Notes: a model not told the origin generated them from the letters alone. Counted from the stretch's first letter, positions 1 to 13,375 are shown. The stretch: 64,000 bases of DNA from Anticarsia gemmatalis (GCF_050436995.1 NC_134747.1:13957501-14021500); one strand, 5' to 3'. Numbers and translations: made by a program.

Positions 1-1827
1 ATGAATATAAATAAATAATTTTGGTTATTTTGTGGTCATCGTGGTTTTACATATAAGAAACTGCACTATGAAATATTATAATTTTTACAAGCTTCTCTTT
101 GAACTATTTTGCAATTCATAGAATTGTTCACATATTATTTTTAATATCTGGTAGTTAAAAATAACGTTCTACGTACTTCAACGCAACTGTTGTAATTCTA
201 TTCCCTCGCGGCTTTATGCACATTAATATATACTATCGTGTACTGGCATAGAATATTTATACCATTTTTTACGAATTTTATTCTAGGAAGTTGCATTAAA
301 ATATTAAATGTCATATTAAGATCAAAGCAATTTAGAATGCAGAAAAACGTATTACAGAGAATCAAATCAGATCTAAAGACACATTATTCTTTATTACGAA
401 ACGCATTGCAGTAAGTTAATGACTGCAATTAAAATAACATAAAACCACATCAAACGTAACAGTTCGTATGCTCTTTGTTTAAATGGTTTCTACGTTTATT
501 TTAAGTTTTGGCATTGTCGGAACAGTGTAGATTTTAAAATGACCTTTTTTAAATGGCATACATACCCAGAAACGAGACTGGGAGTCAGGGTTTGCCAAAA
601 CGAATTTTAGAAATGTCTAAGTAATTAATATTATTTAAACAAATTCTAAATAATTTGTATTGCATAAACAAAACGTAGATTTAAGACTTAAGCTCGTAGG
701 TTTGCAGAAATGACTGACAATATGTAGATCTACGCATAAAGACATTAGATTCTGCAGTAATATTGTTAGGTGCATCGGCAGATTGTTCCGTAAATAATTT
801 AAAGTAATTTTTAACTAAACAATAATAAACAATACACAGCTAGTTGCAAAAAAAAAGTTTAGGTCCTAGGGATAAAACTCGAAAACTTCTATTGTAACAT
901 CTAGTAGCAACAACCGTTTGAAGGCAGTAAAAATATTTTATCTGAAAATATTTACGACATTTTTATTGAAAATCACAAGTCTCTAGTGGAATATAAAACT
1001 ATATCAGTACTAGGGGGCTTGCCTATCTATCTGGTGATTTGACATCCAAAACTGCTGTATCACTATGAGTAGAATACTATGAATACTACAGTTATCTAAA
1101 CAGAACTTGACTTTATCAGTACAGATGTGATTGATTATAACATGAGAGAATACACTTAACATGTGACACTTAACAAAGTCATTGTTTTAGAAAACTTGTT
1201 CTTAGTATGCAAGACTAGATTTTGCTCGCGATTTCGTCCGAATGTAAAGATTTTCCGGGGTAAAATGTATCCTATGTGTTATTGGAGGTTAAAAGCTATC
1301 AGTGTACCAAATTTCATTTAAATCCATCCAGTATTTCCGTGACAGTGTGAAAGACTGCCTGGGTGTCCCATTACTGGGGGCTTCCTCTCGTTACAAGTCA
1401 CCTTTTATCAGTGAATTTTGGCCAATTATTTTGGAATACGTCCACGTCGTCTCATCCACCATCCTATTGGCATCACTGAGTGCATTTTATTGGCATTTTC
1501 CAAGTAAATCAAAGACAATCTAAATTCAATACTTAAGTCTATACTATAAGGAAAAGTAAGGTTACAAGAATACGCAGCCACCTTCAAAATGTGATTAGCA
1601 AGCAACATTCGACCCACATTGTCCCAGGAAGCATGCAAGCTTCCTTACCAGGTGTGTTGCACACCGGCCCCGTTACACTGAATCACTTACGTTACTCAAT
1701 CATTGTGTTACAAATGTTATTACTACGTGGAATTTGAGCCTGCTGACTTGAGGCTAAGGATTGTCTTGTGAAGATACCGATGTTTGATTTGTATGATATT
1801 TTTTTATTGAAAAGATCGTGTTACCAA

Positions 1828-2100
1828 TCATAGACGAGTGGTTAAAGTATTCGCGTCCTACGCAAGTGAATTATAAGGTATACTAATGATTTTTCCTAAT
1901 ATGTATTAGAAATGATTGTCACTTGTTTTAACGGTGAAGGAAACTATCGTGATGAAACTTTGCATACGTGAGAGTTCTTTAAACAGTTTCTGAAGGCTTG
2001 CAAAGTTCCTAATCCACATTTGGCCAATTTATAATGCTTAGATTAGAAGCCCATCTTCTCTCTTAAGGGAAGAGGTAAGGGAGGAAATCCAGTACCCAGC
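1828..2100 (+). repeat. Lepidopteran tRNA-derived SINE-like repeat, copy 1
   Basis: The sequence begins with a tRNA-like stretch ('gacgagtggttaaagtattc'). It continues through 'acggtgaaggaaac' and 'ggcttgcaaagttcctaatc' to a diverged tail. The same body recurs at 63056-63262, and the 3' part recurs inverted at 31436-31560 and 39948-40016. This fits a SINE family whose 3' end is shared with a LINE. The exact family name cannot be given without a library search. Confidence 0.55.
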
Positions 2101-2429
2101 AGCAGTTTAAAAAAGATTGATCGTTTCCATTTATGCAATTTCTATAACATTGCAAGCTTAATAAAAGTCTCACACCTGAACCCATATAACACCAGTGTAA
2201 GGTCACTAACATCCAAATAATGCAACAACTGGCCAGCGCAGTTAGAAAATGCGATTAGTCATCACTTATCACTAAACACTCGGTATGCGCAGTACACGTA
2301 AGTGCTCTATGATTGGTCGCGAGCTCGCGTGTGATGTTGCGCCCGCGCATGTATCATTCGCATCACGTGTTTTACTACGAATCTGGATGTTGTACAGTTA
2401 TTCTAAAGGTATATTACATTTATTAATTA

Positions 2430-2520
2430 ATTGTGAAGACAAAGAGTTTGTAAGGATTTTGCCAAGTGGTGTTCTCTGGTCTCTGCCTACCCCTATAAGG
2501 AAAAAGGCGTGATTTGTGTA
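2430..2520 (-). repeat. Dispersed repeat, inverted copy
   Basis: On the minus strand this reads 'aaatcacgccttttt' and then 'cctataggggtaggcagagac'-like sequence, followed by a copy of 'cttggcaaaatccttacaaa'. Related copies lie at 10166-10272, 29618-29670 and 36131-36236, with a partial copy near 7690-7735. It is probably the end of a non-autonomous element. The class is unknown. Confidence 0.5.
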
Positions 2521-4131
2521 TGTTTGTACTATGAAAAACAAAATATGTTTGTTAAAAAGCTTTATAAACATTTTTATAAATACCTGAAATACATTTAAAG
2601 TTTGAAGAATTACCCATATCTAATTCTCGACGTTCCGGCCAATTTTTTTACCTTTGTCGCGGGAGTAGGTATGTTTTATATTAACTGTTTAAATAAGTAC
2701 CACAATATTATCGATTTTTTCTTTTCCTATTGTAACAGTTGCATGATTAGCTTTAGCTTTTAATAATCCCAGGCATACTAAGCTAGCTTATAGCTAAGCA
2801 TATCTAACTACGAAACGACTTTGATATATTATCATGAAGTTAACAGCAACAAGTATTTCAGATTTACACAAAAGATTATGAAATTATCGTACGACAGATT
2901 GCAATCTTCATTGTTTTCGTTTAAACCGCGACATCGTCATTCGCAAGGAATTCAGCGTCGTCTAAACACGCCTTCACAAAGGCGGTTAGTTGCGCCTGCG
3001 CCGGTAATGTTGACGTTTGATGCAATCATATTATAAGTGCAGACGTTGCTGCATTAAAGTATGTACTTGTCATCCTATATTTTATGTACTACTGTTGATT
3101 TGAAAGATTCCCATAATTAGAAGAGATATCATGTGGTTATTAAGTAATGGTTTCTGAATTATCCTAGTCATTTAAGAGTTAGACTATAGTGTAAATAACA
3201 TTCTTATTAGCAATTCTACCCTCATAGTTATCTGTGTTCTTCCTTAAACTCTATCCCTGTACGAAAACAATTTTAATCGGTTCAACTTTTCCTCATGACA
3301 GCATTTCTAAACTTCTATACAATGTTATTTATTATTAGTCTTGACCAAAAATCGCAAAGGCAATGTGTAAAATCAGCCTCACTTTTATTATGACTTTCTC
3401 AAATCCTTTAAGATCTTTATCAAATATCCGTAGAAGGTTTTCCCGAACATATGGTATGATGTCCGATAGTGAATCAGATCGCGCGATACCATGAACCATG
3501 ACGCGCCACATATATGAATGTGTTACGATCGTACGATCAATCAGTCGCATGTCTTGTGTTTACGTTTTTTTTGTACGTCATGATGTATTGTAGAAAATAT
3601 TGTGATTTGTAATGGGCCGAATTTGTCATTGTTGTGAATGCTGGACACTTTTCTATGTAAGACCTTGTTTATTCCTTGTTTCAAAGAATATGGTAGTAGA
3701 TATTCTTGGAAAAATGATTTTCTATTCAATTCTATAAAAAGAGTTGTTTTGAAAGCTCATGTGTTTAAAGTGTCAGAAAAAATACTGTATTTTCTACTAA
3801 CATACACACTAAAATGGAATATATTTTTTTGTTTTAAACTTCTTTTGACAGTGCACCATTAAATCCGATGTATAAATTACTCTTTTTTAAGCTTTGCCTG
3901 TCAATAACGGATTGGAGTTTCGAACTGCACAAAATATAAATCTCTGTTTGTATTTACAGCGTAGTATGTTCAACACAACAGCACATACATATAAAACTAC
4001 TTCATATAAGCAAAGTACGTCCAAATGGACAGGCTTTTAAAAAAGTACAGTTTTTCTGTTTTCATTTTACGTTGTTACGAATTCAATATAACTCACATTT
4101 TTTCATGAAAATATCGAATAGGCTATTATTT

Positions 4132-4257
4132 TAGGCCAGTTGCAGGGTAGTTATCAATCGGATAACCTACTCGATACATAAAGTGATAAAATGTATAAAA
4201 CTAATGTCAAAATGTCAATGTTAACCGAGACTCTTATTCAGAAGTGAAACTGGCCTC
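4132..4257. repeat. Possible small MITE with imperfect inverted ends
   Basis: The left end reads 'aggccagttgca' and the right end is the inverse of 'aggccagtttca', about 125 bp apart. No target-site duplication is clear. Lepidopteran MITEs of this size are common, but the match is short and the call is tentative. Confidence 0.3.
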
Positions 4258-4828
4258 AAGTTCCTATTATAGTGACCCTAAAATAACTCCAAGGGTTTTA
4301 CGATTCCATTTTCCGTAAAGGAAACTAAGGGCAAAATGTTTCTATTCGTGTTGAGTTCATAAATAACCCTTCAGCTATCAATATTGCAATAACAAGTCGA
4401 TAACGCGCTCATTGTTTGACGATGACATTAATAGTCGCAAGGTGACACCTTATTTACGTAGGCTCTTATATTATTACCCCTATATAACTACTATGTGTGG
4501 TGTTGTTGCGTTGACCTTTGAAGGAAAGATGGTGGTTTCTTTCTTAAGGTGGTAACGCGTTTTCTTGAAGGCAGTGGTTTGAAATATACGTCAAAGTACT
4601 TTCCGTCATTTTCTTTTGGGGTTGAAAATTTCTTTGGGAACCTTAACGCAATTTACCACATCTTACTATAGTGTATTAAAAAGTACCTGTAAAATTTAAG
4701 ATCCTATTAATATTACTGTAATCAAACATTTATCAAGCATCTAGATAAACCTGGACATCAGCAAACGCATTTACAGATAGGTTTTCAATACAAACTGGTC
4801 AAAATAGCTTCAAAACTATAATAACATA

Positions 4829-4856
4829 CAGCCTTGGCCAAAAGTATTAGGCACCC
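4829..4856 (+). repeat. Left terminal inverted repeat of Tc1-like element
   Basis: This is 28 bp starting 'cagccttggccaaaagtatt'. It matches the reverse complement of 6357-6384 at 27 of 28 positions. TA precedes it. Confidence 0.92.
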
Positions 4857-4949
4857 TATAAATTACTGCATATTTCAAGATTACAGAGAAATAAAAGTAA
4901 TTGTAATGATTAAAGTACTTTATTTCCATTAGAACATTATAAAAACACC

Positions 4950-6093
4950 AAAACTTTGTTGAGTCACCCTTTGATTTTATGACAGCAGCATCTCTGTGGT
5001 CATACTACGTACAAGTTTCGTACAATCCTCTGTTGAAAACGCACCCCATTTTTGCACTAACGCGTTTTTTGAAGCAGTTTTTGATGTTTTCGAGTGTTCT
5101 GTTATTTTTTCTTCTTAAAATACATCACAAATGCTTAAAAGGGCTTAGGTCCAGGGAATGGACAAGCCATTCCAACGGATCAATACAATTATCAGTAAAC
5201 CACCGCAATGTGGTGGCTGACTTGTGACACAAAGCATTGCCTTGATGGAATTTCACTATTTAGGTTAGTGTCACAAAAAAAACACGGAAACAAAGGTACG
5301 AGAGCAGTTTCCAGCACATTAATGTACTTTTCACTTTTTATGCGAGTTTTGCAATTGAACATTTGGCCGACTCCATCAGCAGCCATTCAACCCCAAATCA
5401 TTACACTGTCTGCGCCGTGTTTTATGCGTGGGACTACGCAATCTAGGTGATAATCTTTACCTCTGCGTCGCCTCACGAACGCCACACCTGGTGTTTAAAA
5501 TACCTGTAAATTAGAAAAATAATCACACATTACAAATCCTTATAACATTTAAGATTGCAGACTAGCATTTCATTGATCGTTGATATTGTGTTATAGACTG
5601 AATTAGTAAAACTAACCTCAAGTTGGATTTCATCACACCACAGCACATTAGACCAATCCTCCTCCGTGAAATGTTGACGTCTCAGAGCAGACTCAAGTCG
5701 TTTTCTTTTGTCGCCTCCTGCAAGCCACGGCTGCTTCCTGGCTTTACAACCTTTTAAGCCTTCTTCTACCAGCCTCTGTCTTGCAGTTCGAGTGCTTATC
5801 GGGTTTCCAACCTCTTCAGTTAAAGCCGCAGCGAGCTTCAAAGAAGTTTTTTTTCTGTATTTTACAGACCCACAGATAAGTTTCCTATTCTGACGGCTAG
5901 TAGGCACTCGTTTTCTGCCTGTTTTTGGTTTATTTGTGTGAATGCTAGTCTCAGCGAATCGTTTAATAGCTGATTGCACTGAACACCACGAACATTTCAC
6001 CAACTGCGCGATATCTTTCTGATTCTTACCTTGCTCATGGAAAAGTTCGAAATTAACACGATTTTTAAAAGTAATTTCGTTTGTTTTTGGCAT
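4950..6093 (-). pseudogene. Tc1-like transposase, degenerate, with an apparent intron
   Basis: The reading frame starts at the ATG at 6093-6091. It carries a helix-turn-helix N-terminal region ('NQKDIAQLVKCSWCSVQSAI', then a GRKR motif) and reaches the first catalytic aspartate in 'VLWCDEIQLE'. There, 'GTTAGT' at 5616 and '...TTTACAG' ending at 5504 bound a 113-nt stretch. Removing it resumes Tc1-type sequence in frame ('FVRRRRGKDY', 'RIKHGADSVMIWG'). In-frame TAA and TGA stops and a later frameshift break the second exon. The second catalytic Asp position reads Gly ('HQGNALCH') and the Glu position reads Lys ('LDLSPFKHL'), so two of three catalytic residues are lost. Family-level confidence is high; the intron call rests on splice signals and frame. 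Confidence 0.85.
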
Positions 6094-6356
6094 TTTCAAA
6101 TAGATTTCTTCTCGCTTTAATCACAAAACCACAAATGTTCTAGCTTTAAGCTTAGACTTTCAAATGCAGACTGACAAAACATCAAAAACAAAGTTGTAAG
6201 AAATTATGATATTTGGTCATTGTTGCACCAGTTGTTAATCGACCACTAAAATTTGCCACTCATTGTTTTTAATAGTGATTTAAGACACCAAGATCAATTT
6301 TCAATAGATTATTTATTCATTATTCAAATAGCACAAGTGTGTAGTAACTTTATTGG

Positions 6357-6384
6357 GGGTGCCTAATACTTCTGGCCAAGGCTG
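6357..6384 (-). repeat. Right terminal inverted repeat of Tc1-like element
   Basis: This is the 28-bp partner of 4829-4856 with one mismatch, followed by the TA target dinucleotide. Confidence 0.92.
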
Positions 6385-7896
6385 TATGTTTTTCTGAGTT
6401 TATCAGATTTACATTTTTTACCCGTTAGAACCCGTATATCCGTCCATCTCAAAACATACGTTGTCACAATTCAACTATACGTCGAACAAAAGGAACAATA
6501 AACCTTCCACGGACCTCGTAATGCAACATAATTCCTTATTATAAGAAGAGCCGCACTGGATCAGATAAGGCCTGTCCTCACGATATCCTTATGAGAACTT
6601 CCTTTTACCTCTAAAATATCGTACAAACTAGTTTTCGGCCGTCACGTAATTGTCCAACCTTCGTATTTTGAGAATTAAAATGCTTATTAGTTTAGTGGAG
6701 CTCTCTGCATTTTCCGCACGGCCATTTTCCAAAGACTTTTTTTCTTATCATTGGTCTGAATTCGTCTATTGCAGATGATTAAAGTATCGTGGCTCAAAAA
6801 GCCTATATGTTTATTGGGTTAATCTCTTATTTATATTAATTAGTTTAAAGATTAAGCTGCATTACATGTATAATATATGCTTCCTTTTTTACTAAAAGCT
6901 ATGTAATTGGTAATATTGTCTACAAAAGTTGATAAATAATGTTATTACAATGAATAATGATCAACCTAAAGTAAGATAAATGTGAAAAAAAATGTGTGAT
7001 TTAGCGAAAGGAACAACAATGTATCAGTTTCTTTATACTTAAACGTCTAGAAGTTTTTGTGACAAGATCTAGTTTTTATTTATGCTGTTTTATAATATTA
7101 TGCAATAGATATCTTTACTATTTTTTTTTGCTATTTTACCCTTTGAACACAGCGCGTTTTTTTGCGTTTTAATTATCGTAATAAACCATATTGTGAATTG
7201 ATTGACGCTTGAAAAGCCTAGCTACAAGTTTCTTGCTAGCTCTTTCCAAAGGTCTCTACTCCAGTCTCTTGTGGTAGATTCAACAATAGTTACAAAAATA
7301 TTAAATGTATAGGCGTCAACGTTTGATCTACACAAATAAATGATTTATTTAGATAGGACAAAAACAATACTGTAGAACAAAAATGTGAAACCAAAATGCA
7401 CCCCTTCAACAAACAAACACAGTTGTTAATACCCTTACAGAATAGTATCGCGACGTTTTAATTTGAACCCTTTCATACGCCAACGTCAATATCACGTTGC
7501 CTTTGACATCATTCATCACTCACACATAGTCAGATGCACACCCCAAATATACCAGTGGCTGTCAACTTTGTAGTGATTTCACGAGCTTGAAAAAGTCTTA
7601 AACTCAAATAATATGCGTTTTTTCCGACTTGAGATGTCATCAATTTTTTTTCATGTTCTAAGGCAACCAAAGATCGCCACTTGATAAAATCTTTACAAAC
7701 GTCCTTTGCCTCACTCGTATCTATACATATGTAAAATATATCCCTGAATTAAGAGGAGTAGCGATTTAAGTGACACCTGTTTTATTTATATCGTGGCAAC
7801 AATCTCGCCGCGCCATTAAATTCTATACCACATATTAAGTCAATATAAGTATGAACGATGGTACATAAGCTCGCGAATCTAAATCTCGATTTTATA

Positions 7897-8161
7897 ATCT
7901 ATACTAATATTATAAAGCTGAAGAGTTTGTTTGTTTGTTTGTTTGTTTGTTTGTTTGTTTGAACGCGCTAATCTCAGGAACTACTGGTCCGATTTGAAAA
8001 ATCCTTTCAGTGTCAGATAGTCCATTTATCGAGGAAGGTTATAGGGTATATATCATCACGCTACTACCCATAGGAGCAGAGTACCAGTGAAAAATGTTAC
8101 AAAAACGGGGAAAATTTTTAACGCTTACGTAACGCAAGCGAAGTTGCGCGGGTCAGCTAGT
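7897..8161 (+). repeat. Non-LTR retroelement 3'-end type repeat with (GTTT)n
   Basis: It starts 'ctatactaatattataaagc', contains a GTTT run at about 7927-7960, includes 'ctactggtccgatttgaaaa' and ends 'gcgcgggtcagctagt'. The same element lies in reverse orientation at 19768-20030. This head and tail combination is widespread in Lepidoptera and I take it as an RTE-like or SINE-like family. Confidence 0.7.
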
Positions 8162-8785
8162 CAAATTATAAACATGCGATGAATCGATTTATAACATAAC
8201 GTGATAAACAGCTGCAACATATTTACTTTTTGTGGTATTATTTTAATTGTGTCAAGTTCTTGGCCGTGCATATTAATACAACACATAAAATTTGCATAAT
8301 GTACTCCATTTACTTAAAAAAGAAATTAAACGGGTAACACCTTGGCCACAAGCTTAAAATAACAAACACCGGGACAGGTGAAACTAAATAATTTTTAATA
8401 AAAAATGTATGAATAAAGTCCACCATAAAAAGGTTTGTAACCACTGTCATACATACACAAACACGTACAGATGCACCGAAGCTTCCAGCAAATAGGTTGC
8501 AACAGGCGCATTGGTGTTTTATCAACGCATGCGCGATACGGGGTCACGGCCAGCTCGCCCTCGCCCGTCCTCATTGCATCCGCACATTTCATACTATCTC
8601 CCATCTAGGGCTGCTATATAACCGGGGAAACTGCCCTAGAACTTTGAGCCTGTTCCACTTGCAGCTGAATGTCCCGGATTTCAGCCTTTTGCTCTAGTCA
8701 GTAGACACTAGACAGCTTACGATCACGGTCAGTGTAATCTGCGTCGAAATGCCAAACGGAAAAGATGCATGACTGCGTTTATTAG

Positions 8786-8955
8786 TACTACTGGGCAATA
8801 GTCCCGAATTGAGGAAGCGATTAGGCTTTGATTTATTTTGAGATAATAATACTATGAGTTTGGTCCCATTTTCGAACCCAATACTGTCCCACTGCTGGGA
8901 AAAGATCTTCTCCCGAATTGGGGAAGCAGTTAGGCCTTGATTTAGTTTGCGACAA
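8786..8955 (-). repeat. Tandemly duplicated SINE tail
   Basis: Two head-to-tail copies of 'cccgaattg.ggaagc' followed by 'ttaggc.ttgattta' start at 8813 and 8912, so the repeat unit is 99 bp. The 'gtcccactgctggg' piece marks them as the 3' part of the SINE/LINE family seen at 63056-63262, in reverse orientation. Confidence 0.6.
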
Positions 8956-10165
8956 TAATAAAAAAGTGTTCGTTAAATGCCTTGAGCATTGCATCCTCAT
9001 CCATCATCTACATAACCTAAGCTACTACTAACCTATTTACACTTAGAAATGTCCCGTAAATCGTAAAGATTTTAGCCCCTACTGCAAGGAATGAGTTCAC
9101 ATTGATTTATCCTGGAAATCAGTACCTAAGTAGTGTATCTGCCAGCCCTGCTCCCAGTCCCAACGACACTGACCCCTATATCTCTCGCCATGTTAATTGT
9201 ACAGTATTTCCGACTCAAGATTTACTGATACAAATTGAAACGCCCACGGTACTCCACTTGTAAGCTCTAGAGACTTTTCTTTTTGTTTGTTTTTCATTGT
9301 TATTGTTCTGCTTCGTTATTTGATTGGTTTTTTTAACCACTCTTGTTCTATGAATTATTTATTTGTCGCAGTGGAACTGTAGAAATGTATCAATCTCCAG
9401 CACTATGACAATAAAATAGTTCGTATCTTATTGTCTACGATCGAATGCAGATATGTTATTCCATTTTAAGTGCTTATGGGTCGGTTTATATCTGACGGAA
9501 AATGCGTCGCGTATTATCGGTCGTGTTACATTAGAACAGAGAAATACATATTAGAATGAAGCTTACACATTGAAACAATGATGCATGAATGCAAAGACCA
9601 TACTGAATAAGCTACGACCGGCGCATCTTCCGTTAGGTGTGAACCGATACTATAAGTATTTGTATCACTACGATACACGTGTGCTTAAGAAAGCAGGATT
9701 TATTTAAGTTGATTTGAGGGATGATTATGCGATACTGAATGTGCCTAAATTCAGAGCTAGTAGTAGAGTAGAACTTGTATCTTAATAGTATACTATTAAG
9801 TGCCTCATAAGTGGCACATTACCTTATCAAAGGTTCATAGAGATAATATATTGCTTGCTCATATAATATGATGAGTAGCACTGTGAGTAGATGTAGAGCT
9901 ATATCATCTATCATCACTGATTTAATGGTTGATAAAGCGACCTCTAAATAGAACCTGTGATAAATATTGACAGCAATCACATAACGGCTGATAATGTGGA
10001 CGTCCTAGGCAAACATATTATGAAGTATTTATTTTTGGACTAAACTTGATTTTTGTGACCTTATTTGTCAGATGAAGGTTAAACCCTTCTACGTAATTTT
10101 CTATAATCTGCTATTTTCCTAATAAAACGGGAACTCCTTTTAAAAACTCTATATACAAACATACT

Positions 10166-10272
10166 TAAAATCGAGGCTTTTTTTCCATAGGGGTAGACAG
10201 AGACCAGAGAACGCTACTTGGTACGATCCTTACAAACTTCCTTTGCTTCGTTCACATTAATACATCTTGTCA
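10166..10272 (+). repeat. Dispersed repeat copy
   Basis: It includes 'ccataggggtagacagagac', 'agagaacgctacttggtac' and 'catcttgtcacac'. Close copies are at 36131-36236 and, inverted, at 2430-2520. Confidence 0.55.
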
Positions 10273-13200
10273 CACATAAAAACTCTATATATAACTATAT
10301 AATTCCTATAGTATGTATGCGAAAGTGCACACTTCACAAGGATATAAGGATAAAAACTGTTTTATTAATGCATTACTTTTTATGGTAAACCGAGCTGGTT
10401 AGCACATACGTAATTGACCTTAAAAGTGGCTATCTATCAATGAATGTAACTCCAATACATTTAGAACTTTATCCCCAAGAATTAAGATCTAAAATAGCTT
10501 GGAATTTGGATACATTTTTCTTGACATACGATGAATCTGAAGGTCAATATGATGAACTTAGGTTTATAATGATAGTCTAAAATCTCTCATCCCTTTTCTT
10601 TCCACACATTTCTAATAGGAGGGAAAGGGACAAGACTAGGCTTGCTAAGTAAAATATGCTTGCCACTTGATTAGATTCAAGATATTTAGATTGCAGTAAA
10701 TCTAGTAGTGACAAATTGAATGTAGCTCAAGGCGAGTGCGCCAGGCTAACATAATTTAACAAGACGTCGTGTAAAGGAAATTGCGGAAAATAACGTGAAA
10801 ACTTGTTTTATACATATTTTCAAATGTAGTTTCTTTATTGAATTGTAATAATGAGTAGAGGGGTGTAGAAGAAGGAAGTGGAGTAATTGTTTGAAGTGTA
10901 TCTTGTTTAGATTACGTTATAATATTGAGTTGAGCAGTTTCTTGAGTTTCTTTTTAAAGGATTTTCTCATTGTTCTTTTCTTCTCATTTCTTCTAATAGA
11001 CTCAAAAGGTAGATCTTCCTGTTAAACGGAAAATTTTGTAAGTGCAACGTTAACTAACAATTAATAAGGGTCGATGTTTGACCTAGATGAATAAATGACT
11101 ACAATATAACTATAAGAAAATGTGAGAAACTTTTTGTAGCAGTCACATGCAGCCGTTCTTAGACCAAAGCTCAAGGCATCTTCCCTTTTTTATGAGTGAT
11201 GCCTTATGCATACTATACAAAAATGTAAAAAAGAGTAACTGCCCAAGTTTATAAAAGCACTTAGCAGATAGATGCGAGATTAAAGCCAAGGTACTCCATG
11301 ACGTCACAGCACGACGCGTACACCTTGAGCCCTTTAGATATACACACTTTTTGTTGTTATTACCTTTTTAAATGGAATTTTCTTTTATTGAATTGTCACG
11401 GTGAACCACGGTAGTTTATTCAACTGATTTTAATGGGACTCTTGGGTCATGAGACTTTTGGAAGATGTTTGACATGTTTCAAAGTCAAGGCCGATATAGT
11501 CATTATCATACATAAAATTTAATAAAATTACCCATGACAATCGCAAAGACTAAAAAATGCTGGTCACCTTCTCTGAAAGCTCGTTTAACTTCTATCGCAT
11601 TACATGCTGTGATTTTCAGGCTACGCAAATATTATTTTGGAAAAATTAATTAGTGACAAGTAGATGTTTAAATTGCCAGATTTAGTAAATGACAATAGTT
11701 TCCTATATGGTGTCATGGTGGTACTCTCATTTTAATCTCACCTGTAAAACAAATCAAGCAAGTTTATGTATAGAAAAAAAATCTGATCTAAATATCCTTG
11801 ACCACTAAAGATCCGACCGTCAAGTCATGTTCCCTATAATTCGATATATCTGTTAGAAAATTCTCAGTAGGACCCGTGCCGTCGTTCCCTATTACATGAA
11901 GCCTAATTTAACTAGCCGAAAGTGTATTACACCTCCAACCCTTTTCGGTAACATGTGATGTTATTATGTAATAACTGGCTTCTGCCCGCAACTAAGGATT
12001 TTGTGCTGAAGCTACGATTTTCGGTACAAACTTCTTGAGATTTCGATTTCTTTAGAGTTACTTTTGAAATTATTTTGAGCCTGTGTCAAAGCTCTCTAGG
12101 CTATTATAGTGTATTATAGTGTCCGTTAATCGGACCCTAACGATAGAATATGTGATATCAAATCGTAATTCGATTACAAATAATACCCTCACGTGCCTTT
12201 TAAAGCACGAAAACGTACTCTAATTTTCATGTTATATAGAGAACGCCATCACAAACTACTATATTATCTGGATTACATAACTATTGCTATGTATAGTTAA
12301 CCAAATGCCAGGTGCAATACTAATAGCATACCCACCTGTGTCACATATGCCTTCATCTACACCGTCGGATGTAACTGTCCAGCTTTGTACGAAGGTCAAA
12401 GTACATCGGAACGTACATAGTTCAGTCTCAACTTTCTGTGTTAGTCCGTGTACGTTCCAGATATCTCATTGTAAAGTGCCAAACTTATAACTGAATTTGC
12501 ACCAACTTTGATTCGGATTATCGAGTTTTAGTTTGTTGAGTGTATTCTTGATAAATAAGTTTGTTATCTCAACTATGTTTTAATTGTCATTTGCTTTTGT
12601 ATTTTGACTGAAGATAGAAAATACGGGATATTATCATTTTTTCTTAAATAAGACAATGTTTTATCGAGTCTTCGGTCAACTGTTCCTGATAGAATAATGA
12701 TTTGTTGTACTCTTAGAGAACAAAAAGGTCGTAAGAAATACTCCTGAAAGATATTTTGACCAATGATATCTTCATACTCAAAAGTACGTCAAAAAAACTA
12801 GAACAAAGGTTGTCACAGCAATCAGAACCTGGAAAAACTAGATCTTTAGTAAACTAGACAACTCTAGTAAAGTCGTTCTCACAAACTTATAGCGGCAATT
12901 CCAATCTTTCAGATTATTATGTTAGTAACTAAGTCTTGAATTGAGTTGAAGAAGTTTCTACTTGAATGTTTGGATTTACTTGAAAACGATTTATAGGCTA
13001 CGAAAAGCGTTTTAAGGTATTTTCTGTTAAGGACTTCTTAGTAAAAGTGTTTAGGATCTGCTTATGTTCAGACGTAGTCTGTACTGCGACTGCAAACTAA
13101 GTAAATAAACTACCGAATAGCGTTACATTTTGTCCAGTATGTTTAAGAACCTTAGATCTAAGACGGGCACACCTATTTGCCTCTTATTTTCATAAGATTA

Positions 13201-13375
13201 AGACTTACTGCCCTTACTTTAGGGAACGTCAGACTTGATATTATACATATCAAGATGCTGACTGACTGTCGAAAATAACCCAATAAAGTATCAGGGAAAT
13301 ATCGGTACTTGGTTCTTACTCTGTAAAGTGTACTTAAAGACAGATGTATTAAAGTTGATTTTCGTTTGTCCACAG

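Larger units (their letters stand above)
1..4828. other. Intergenic DNA upstream of Tc1 element
   Basis: I found no host coding exon here. The open frames are short (under 80 codons), AT-rich and resemble no family I know. The stretch holds a SINE-like repeat (1828-2100), an inverted copy of a dispersed repeat (2430-2520) and a possible MITE (4132-4257). The missing 5' exons of the downstream acyl-CoA synthetase gene could lie here or in 6387-13375, but I cannot point to one. Confidence 0.6.
4829..6384 (-). mobile_element. Tc1/mariner-superfamily DNA transposon, inactive
   Basis: The element is 1556 bp long. Its 28-bp terminal inverted repeats (4829-4856 and 6357-6384) begin 'cagccttggcca' and differ at one base. 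A TA dinucleotide flanks each end (4827-4828 and 6385-6386), the target duplication expected of Tc1/mariner. The minus strand carries a transposase relic of Tc1 type. The near-identical ends suggest a fairly recent insertion, while the stop codons inside the coding part show this copy cannot make its own transposase. Confidence 0.92.
6387..13375. other. Intergenic DNA upstream of first recognised Acsl exon
   Basis: About 7 kb of AT-rich sequence with no recognisable exon. It holds a retroelement 3' end with a (GTTT)n run (7897-8161), a tandemly duplicated SINE tail (8786-8955) and one copy of the dispersed repeat (10166-10272). Part of it is probably the first intron or promoter region of Acsl, because the first visible Acsl exon needs an upstream coding exon. 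Confidence 0.5.

Noticed and set aside
1302..1523. 73-codon plus-strand open frame and other short frames in 1-4828
   Set aside because: No family resemblance, no splice context and AT-rich composition. Not distinguishable from chance.
7927..7960. (GTTT)n array as a CRISPR-like or regulatory repeat
   Set aside because: It is a simple microsatellite internal to a retroelement end, with no spacers.
8613..8620. CTATATAA as a possible Acsl promoter
   Set aside because: No first coding exon could be found after it, and the sequence around it resembles no known gene.
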